Part shown: piece by piece, positions 59,367 to 64,000 of the stretch
Layout: each line of letters begins with the position of its first letter
Numbering within the stretch: position 1 is the stretch's first letter
Assembly: GCF_021534965.1 (NCBI RefSeq)
Contig: NZ_CP091037.1
Coordinates: 2,611,501-2,675,500 of the forward strand
Reading direction: 5' to 3'
Length of the DNA stretch: 64,000 bases
Origin: Muricauda sp. SCSIO 65647
GTDB lineage: Bacteria > Bacteroidota > Bacteroidia > Flavobacteriales > Flavobacteriaceae
Program-made: the position numbers and the translations under genes
The notes under the pieces: model-generated
What the model was told of the DNA's origin: nothing
Databases searched by the model: none
The model's input: the letters and a program-made list of their open reading frames with translations, nothing else

Positions 59367-59440
59367 TTCGCAATCAAAGATAGCATATTTTGCGAATAGC
59401 ATAAAAATAGCGTATTTTACATTTTTAGCGAACGTTCGCT
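59367..59440. promoter_or_regulatory. Operator-like WGCGAA repeats in the regulator-aceB intergenic region
   Basis: Four copies of WGCGAA or its complement: TTCGCA (59367-59372), TGCGAA (59391-59396), AGCGAA (59427-59432) and TTCGCT (59435-59440). The last two form the perfect 14-bp palindrome AGCGAACGTTCGCT (59427-59440). One copy overlaps the regulator's start site, one lies between its -7 box and -33 region, and the palindrome overlaps the aceB -33 box (TTG 59440-59442). Confidence 0.65.
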
Positions 59441-59470
59441 TGTTTTTTTGAAAAGTTTAATTTATCCTTG
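59440..59470 (+). promoter_or_regulatory. Promoter of aceBA
   Basis: TTG at 59440-59442 (-33) and TATCCTTG at 59463-59470 (-7, one mismatch to TAnnTTTG), 20 bp apart, 22 bp before the aceB ATG. The 14-bp palindrome ends on the first T of the TTG, so a bound regulator would touch the polymerase site. Confidence 0.55.
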
Positions 59471-59491
59471 TACCCATAAAATCAATATGTC

Positions 59492-61096
59492 ATGGAAAAT
59501 ACGTTGCTCACACCCACCAATCTTCAGTTTTCAAAAGAAGTGACCGATTACTATCCAGAATTGCTCATTGAGGGGGCACTTGAGTTTGTTATAGAACTGC
59601 ACCGGAAATTCAATAGGGAACGCCTACTATTGTTGGAAAGGCGCCTGAGGCAACAGGTCCAGTTCGATAGGGGCATTATGCCCAAATTCCCTATTGAGAC
59701 CGAAGAGACCCGAAAGGCTGAATGGCGCATAAGATATATTCCTGAAGATCTTCTTGACCGCAGGGTCGAGATTACGGGTCCCGTCGAACGTAAAATGGTA
59801 ATCAATGCGCTGAACTCGGGTGCCAAGACGTTCATGGCCGATTTTGAGGACAGCAATGCCCCGACTTGGCATAATTGTCTTCAGGGACAGCAAAATCTTA
59901 TCGATGCGAATAGGCGTACCATTTCACACTATGATGCCAAAAAAGATAAATCATATCAACTCAATGATGAAGTGGCCGTTCTTTTGGTAAGGCCTCGTGG
60001 ACTTCATTTGAACGAGCGCCATGTTTTGATCAATGGGGAGGAAATCTCAGGGAGCCTTTTTGATTTTGCACTCTATGTATTTCATAACACCAGAACATTG
60101 ATGAGCCGTGGTTCGGCACCCTATTTCTATTTACCCAAATTGGAGCATTATCTCGAGGCCAGATGGTGGGATGAGGTCTTCACTTTTGCAGAAGAATACT
60201 TGAGTGTTCCCATAGGCACTTTTAAGGCAACGGTTTTGATCGAGACCATTACGGCAAGTTTTCAATTGGATGAAATCATTTACGAATTGAAGAACCACAT
60301 TGTAGGGCTGAACTGTGGTCGATGGGATTATATCTTTTCTTATATCAAAAAATTCAGGAACCATCCCGAATTCATTTTGCCCGATCGCGATCAGGTCACT
60401 ATGACCGTACCGTTTATGGATGCCTACTCCCGATTGGTGATTCAGCGATGTCATAAACGGGGCATTCATGCCATGGGGGGCATGGCGGCCCAGATTCCGA
60501 TTAAAAACAATCCGGTTGCCAACAAGGTTGCCCTCGAGAAAGTGCGTTTAGATAAAGAAAGGGAGGTCAAAAACGGTCATGACGGTACCTGGGTGGCCCA
60601 CCCGGGATTGGTTTCGATCGCTAGGGAAGAGTTTGATAAATATATGCCCAAGGCCAACCAAATCGATACCGTGTTGCGTGATGACGACCATATTTCCGAA
60701 TCGGATTTGATCGCTATCCCAGAGGGAACGATTACAGAAACCGGCATTCGAAAAAACATCAACGTTGGCATTCTTTATCTAGAGGCCTGGTTACGGGGCA
60801 ATGGTTGTGTAGCGCTCTACAATTTGATGGAAGATGCGGCAACCGCAGAGATTTCCAGAACCCAACTGTGGCAATGGAGAAAATTCAATGCCCAATTGGA
60901 GGATGGCCGAAAATTTACCGATGAGCTCTATACCCGAATCTTTGAGGAAGAAATGGAGAAAATCACACATTTGGTAGGCGAGGCCAACATGGGCAATACC
61001 CAGTTCAAAAAAGCCTTTGGGCTTTTTGACAGGCTTGTCAAGACCCGGGAGTTCGAAGAGTTTCTTACCCTTAAAGCCTATCGCGAAATCGATTGA
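59492..61096 (+). CDS. aceB: Malate synthase A
   Basis: Malate synthase condenses glyoxylate with acetyl-CoA, the second step of the glyoxylate shunt in the cytosol. The 534-residue protein has the isoform A length and motifs: FMADFEDSNAPTWHN, VRPRGLHLNERHV, LIETITASFQLDEIIYEL, LNCGRWDYIFSYIK, and HAMGGMAAQIPI, with the WVAHPGLVSIA segment. It is followed 33-81 bp later by aceA on the same strand. The promoter and palindrome upstream predict control by the divergent RamB/ScfR-type regulator. Confidence 0.97.
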   Translation: MENTLLTPTNLQFSKEVTDYYPELLIEGALEFVIELHRKFNRERLLLLERRLRQQVQFDRGIMPKFPIETEETRKAEWRIRYIPEDLLDRRVEITGPVERKMVINALNSGAKTFMADFEDSNAPTWHNCLQGQQNLIDANRRTISHYDAKKDKSYQLNDEVAVLLVRPRGLHLNERHVLINGEEISGSLFDFALYVFHNTRTLMSRGSAPYFYLPKLEHYLEARWWDEVFTFAEEYLSVPIGTFKATVLIETITASFQLDEIIYELKNHIVGLNCGRWDYIFSYIKKFRNHPEFILPDRDQVTMTVPFMDAYSRLVIQRCHKRGIHAMGGMAAQIPIKNNPVANKVALEKVRLDKEREVKNGHDGTWVAHPGLVSIAREEFDKYMPKANQIDTVLRDDDHISESDLIAIPEGTITETGIRKNINVGILYLEAWLRGNGCVALYNLMEDAATAEISRTQLWQWRKFNAQLEDGRKFTDELYTRIFEEEMEKITHLVGEANMGNTQFKKAFGLFDRLVKTREFEEFLTLKAYREID

Positions 61097-61177
61097 ACAG
61101 TATCATCAACAACTAAAAAAATCCCAAGAATGCGCGAACATTACATGGGATTCATATCAAATTCGAAATTTAAAATT

Positions 61178-62455
61178 ATGGAAAAAAAGGAAAAGATTCA
61201 AGCATTGCTTACCGATTGGATGGTAAACCCCAGATGGAAAGGTGTTGAAAGGCCCTATACTGCTGAGGAAGTGATCAAACTTCGGGGCTCGTATGAGATA
61301 GACTATTCAATCGCCAAGATAGGAGCTGAAAAACTTTGGGGAAAACTCAACTCCCAAGATTTTGTGGCCGGTTTAGGAGCTTTGACGGGCAATCAGGCCA
61401 TTCAAGAAGTCGAGGCCGGTCTAGAGGCGATCTACCTCAGTGGATGGCAAGTGGCCGCCGATGCCAATTTGGCGGGCGAGATGTATCCTGACCAATCGCT
61501 GTACCCGGCCAACAGTGTTCCGATGGTAGTGAAACGCATAAACAATGCGCTCTTACGTGCCGATCAAATTCAGGTCGTGAACGGCGTCGAACGCAAAAAA
61601 GATTATTTGGCGCCCATTGTGGCCGATGCAGAGGCCGGTTTTGGCGGTAATCTTAATGCCTTTGAATTGATGAAGTCCATGATCGAAAGTGGCGCAGCCG
61701 GGGTCCACTTTGAAGACCAGCTCAGTTCTGCAAAGAAATGCGGACATTTGGGCGGCAAGGTATTGGTTCCTACCCAAGAAGCGGTCAATAAATTGATAGC
61801 AGCCCGACTAGCGGCAGATGTCATGGGCGTGCCAACGCTGATCATTGCCCGTACCGATGCCGATGCAGCCAATCTTTTGACCAGCGATATCGACGAAAGA
61901 GACCATAAGTTTATAACAGGTGAACGTTCCCCAGAAGGATTCTTCTATGTGAAAAATGGATTGGAGCAGGGTATTGACCGGGGTTTGAGCTATGCACCTT
62001 TTGCTGACTTGATATGGTTGGAAACCTCTACTCCCGATTTGGAACAGGCCCGAAAGTTCGCTGACGGAATCCATGCCCAATATCCTGACAAAATGTTGGC
62101 ATACAACTGTTCGCCTTCTTTTAACTGGGCGGCCAAACTTAGCAAAAAGCAAATGGAGACCTTTAGGGAAGAATTGGCGGCCATGGGCTACAAATTCCAG
62201 TTCATTACCCTTGCCGGATTTCATGCGCTCAATACCAGCATGTTTGAATTGAGCAAGGCCTACAAAGAACGGGGCATGGCCGGATATTCAGAACTACAGG
62301 AAAGGGAATTTGCACTGCAGAAGCATGGCTTTAGGGCGGTAAAGCACCAAGGTTTCGTCGGAACAGGATATTTTGATACGGTGCAGAACATTGTTACCTC
62401 TGGTACCGCGAGTACCGTGGCTATGAAAGGAAGTACAGAGACTGCCCAATTCTGA
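61178..62455 (+). CDS. aceA: Isocitrate lyase
   Basis: Isocitrate lyase splits isocitrate to glyoxylate and succinate, the first step of the shunt. The ATG at 61178 gives 425 residues, the normal short bacterial length; an ATG at 61130 adds 16 residues and is less likely. Signatures include the catalytic [13 protein letters not shown] loop, DADAGFGG-like text ([17 protein letters not shown]), and the [11 protein letters not shown] metal site. It is followed by a strong terminator, so aceB-aceA is a bicistronic operon. Confidence 0.97.
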   Translation: MEKKEKIQALLTDWMVNPRWKGVERPYTAEEVIKLRGSYEIDYSIAKIGAEKLWGKLNSQDFVAGLGALTGNQAIQEVEAGLEAIYLSGWQVAADANLAGEMYPDQSLYPANSVPMVVKRINNALLRADQIQVVNGVERKKDYLAPIVADAEAGFGGNLNAFELMKSMIESGAAGVHFEDQLSSAKKCGHLGGKVLVPTQEAVNKLIAARLAADVMGVPTLIIARTDADAANLLTSDIDERDHKFITGERSPEGFFYVKNGLEQGIDRGLSYAPFADLIWLETSTPDLEQARKFADGIHAQYPDKMLAYNCSPSFNWAAKLSKKQMETFREELAAMGYKFQFITLAGFHALNTSMFELSKAYKERGMAGYSELQEREFALQKHGFRAVKHQGFVGTGYFDTVQNIVTSGTASTVAMKGSTETAQF

Positions 62456-62478
62456 TGCATCTTGATTTTAGTTGGTTG

Positions 62479-62509
62479 AAAATGTCCCTGATTTCAGGGA
62501 CATTTTTTT
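62479..62509 (+). terminator. Terminator of the aceBA operon
   Basis: A perfect 12-bp stem (62479-62490 with 62495-62506, loop ATTT) followed by a T-run. Confidence 0.92.
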
Positions 62510-62607
62510 AGGTGGATAAAAATGTTAATGAAATCACAATATTTTCTTAAATCCTATCGTTATTATTGTTAAATTAGTAGGGATAATATCACAAATTACA
62601 CTGCGTA

Positions 62608-62787
62608 TTGAAAGAGTTTGTTAAGCGGATAGGGGCCATGAACTGTCTCATGCTCTTGGTGGTGGTGTCGATTATTATCACCGCTGAAGTACTTTTCCTG
62701 ACAGGGAAAAAGATGGATGCACTATTTGTGGCGTTCTGGGCACCGACCATATTGGGTTTTATGAATTACCTCAAGTACCGTAAGTGA
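62608..62787 (+). CDS. 59-residue membrane protein
   Basis: The open frame runs from a TTG at 62608 (ATG alternative at 62638) to TGA at 62787. It encodes a basic N-terminus (KEFVKRIG), a strong hydrophobic helix (LMLLVVVSIIITAEVLFL), a polar loop (TGKKMD) and a second hydrophobic helix (ALFVAFWAPTILGFM) ending in KYRK. Its stop codon overlaps the start of the next small ORF (TGATG), a sign of translational coupling. No family recognised. It sits alone between the aceBA terminator and the exonuclease gene. Confidence 0.6.
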   Translation: MKEFVKRIGAMNCLMLLVVVSIIITAEVLFLTGKKMDALFVAFWAPTILGFMNYLKYRK

Positions 62788-62882
62788 TGGATTTTATTTT
62801 GTTATACTCCATTGTGGTGACCGTAATTTTTATGGTCTGGCTGTTCTTTGTAATTAGAATGTACCGAAAGATGAAAGACTAA
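62787..62882 (+). CDS. 31-residue single-helix membrane protein
   Basis: ATG at 62787 overlaps the TGA of the upstream ORF. The 31-residue product is one transmembrane helix (ILLYSIVVTVIFMVWLFFVI) with a basic C-terminus (RMYRKMKD), predicted by the positive-inside rule to leave its C-terminus in the cytosol. Coupling to the 59-residue ORF suggests a two-subunit membrane assembly. Function unknown. Confidence 0.55.
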   Translation: MDFILLYSIVVTVIFMVWLFFVIRMYRKMKD

Positions 62883-62920
62883 TAGAACGCTATTTTTCAA
62901 TTAGCTTCCGTACATTTTGA

Positions 62921-64000
62921 TTAGCATTGAATGGGCATGGGGCTGTTGGGCAGTACTTGCACGTTTGAAAGTCCTTTCCGAATCAAATATCCAGAAATGA
63001 TACTCTCGGTTTCCAAGGTATTTTTTTGTTTGACGATATGGGCCTCGAGGTCTTCGATAGAATTGATGGCCGCTTCTTTTTCGATGAAGGCATAGCCTAG
63101 GTAGATGCCCTCTTTTACGGCAATGAGCACGTCTTCTTGTGATGTGCGCCCCTTTTCCTTGATAAAATACGAAGCCTTGTTTTGAAGGGCGGTTTCTATG
63201 GCCCGGTTCACTTTTTGGTTATAGGTTTCAATGGTTTCCGCTTTAGTACAAGAATCACTGCAATCTGTACAAAGACCATTGCCGGTTTGTAAATGACAGT
63301 ACTTGGGGCAGAGTGAGAATGCCTCGCACAATTGTTTTAGAAAGGTGCGACAATCGGTTTGGTTGTAGTATACCTGAATGGGGTCATGAACATTTTTAAG
63401 GGTATTATAGGCGAGGTGAAGCAGGCCATTTCTATCTTCATAGCTGAAGATGGCGTACGATTTTGCGAACCGCTTTTGTGCGCTATTGTACAGAGGAAAA
63501 TGTTTTTTTATGGCTGCAGATTCCATTAGCAAGGCCAACAGTTCATTGCCCGAAAGCTCATGGTCTATTGAGGCAATCTCTCGGCACATGCGTATCTCTT
63601 TGGTGCTTTTATCGTAAAAATGGCCCAATACCCTTTTTTTAATATTGATGGCCTTGCCCACATAGATAATGGTTCCCGACTTGTTCTTGAAATAGTAGAC
63701 GCCCGGTAGTTGGGGCAGGTCGTTGACCATTTCTTTTGATAGCAAGGGAGGAAGCGTGGCTTCTTGACTTCTGGCATTCAAAAAAGCTATGATATGTTGG
63801 TCGGCAGACGGTCTTTGCAAAAGCAACTTGAACAGGGTCACAGTGGCCTTGGCATCACCATGGGCCCTATGCCTATCCACAATAGGGATGTTCATGGAAG
63901 AGCAGATCTTGCCCAAGCTGTACGAATGGAGCCCTGGCACCAATTTTCTTGAAAGGCGAACGGTGCACAGTTTTTTTCGTGTAAAATCAACACCGATCTG
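62921..64000 (-). CDS. DEDD exonuclease (DnaQ-type) fused to a GIY-YIG/UvrC-like domain, C-terminal part
   Basis: The frame is open to the right edge, so the N-terminus is missing. The visible part has the end of a DnaQ-type 3'-5' exonuclease domain (FTRKKLCTVRLSRKLVPGL then RHRAHGDAKATVTLF with the final His-Asp pair) followed by a linker and a GIY-YIG endonuclease domain (LPQLPGVYYFKNKSGTIIYVGKAINIKKRV) and a Cys-rich segment (CPKYCHLQTGNGLCTDC) as in UvrC/Cho proteins. Such fusions are known in bacteria and are presumed to act in nucleotide excision repair or DNA damage processing. The TTG at 63943 is internal. Confidence 0.85.
   Translation of the reverse strand, partial: QIGVDFTRKKLCTVRLSRKLVPGLHSYSLGKICSSMNIPIVDRHRAHGDAKATVTLFKLLLQRPSADQHIIAFLNARSQEATLPPLLSKEMVNDLPQLPGVYYFKNKSGTIIYVGKAINIKKRVLGHFYDKSTKEIRMCREIASIDHELSGNELLALLMESAAIKKHFPLYNSAQKRFAKSYAIFSYEDRNGLLHLAYNTLKNVHDPIQVYYNQTDCRTFLKQLCEAFSLCPKYCHLQTGNGLCTDCSDSCTKAETIETYNQKVNRAIETALQNKASYFIKEKGRTSQEDVLIAVKEGIYLGYAFIEKEAAINSIEDLEAHIVKQKNTLETESIISGYLIRKGLSNVQVLPNSPMPIQC

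Overview
The window looks like the chromosome of a marine-type flavobacterium (Bacteroidota, Flavobacteriaceae). This rests on moderate-to-low GC, Bacteroidota-type -7 promoter boxes (TAnnTTTG), TonB receptors with STN and carboxypeptidase-like N-terminal domains, FecI/FecR signalling, DUF4249, DUF4974 and DUF5777 proteins, many lipoproteins with short lipoboxes, and menaquinone-type HemG. No rRNA, tRNA, CRISPR array, transposase or prophage gene was seen. Two genes run off the edges: an MtfA-like peptidase on the left and a DEDD exonuclease/GIY-YIG protein on the right.

Layout. 0-9.3 kb: MtfA-like peptidase, SLC12-type transporter, and a minus-strand signalling operon (ECF sigma, GyrI-like lipoprotein, FecR, TonB receptor) facing a very acidic modular lipoprotein. 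A two-block promoter-like element with identical spacing precedes both fecR and the acidic lipoprotein. 9.3-18.4 kb: ffh, a four-helix-bundle (S23/IVP) gene with heptamer repeats on both sides, folD, a propeller-type hybrid-sensor-like histidine kinase with its LuxR-type regulator, an OmpA-like protein and small exported proteins. 18.4-31 kb: mostly housekeeping or orphan genes (esterase-like lipoprotein, VOC protein, hydrolase with HxlR regulator, HerA-like ATPase, Rid protein, QueE, metalloprotease, methyltransferase, YkgJ-type protein, sterol-desaturase-like protein). 31-39 kb: ArsR regulator with an exported, apparently catalytically dead low-molecular-weight phosphatase homologue, then a four-gene TonB receptor/DUF4249/MG2-like operon.

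39-52 kb is the most interesting part: a cytochrome c island. On the plus strand are hemG and a fused ccsBA (heme supply and cytochrome c maturation). On the minus strand, read from 51.7 kb down, are a hexaheme lipoprotein with a collagen-like stalk, a monoheme lipoprotein, a small DUF5777 outer-membrane beta-barrel, a Tat-exported four-cluster iron-sulfur protein, an NrfD-type quinol-interacting membrane protein, a membrane-anchored periplasmic protein, a soluble monoheme cytochrome, a divergent glutamyl-tRNA reductase and an OB-fold lipoprotein. Together these could form a path from the menaquinol pool across the periplasm to the cell surface, with no molybdenum-type catalytic subunit. A 14-bp imperfect palindrome of the CRP/FNR (DNR-like) kind lies upstream of both the hexaheme gene and ccsBA, 12 of 14 bases identical, tying the two halves into one candidate regulon.

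52-64 kb: NamZ-type muramidase divergent from a LolC/FtsX-type permease with only 3 bp between start codons, a cysteine synthase/cystathionine beta-synthase-like enzyme, an M20 peptidase, an aldose-epimerase-like protein, the glyoxylate shunt (aceB-aceA) with a divergent RamB/ScfR-type regulator and clear operator-like repeats, two overlapping tiny membrane-protein genes, and the exonuclease/GIY-YIG fusion. All functional statements are from reading the sequence; no database search was run.
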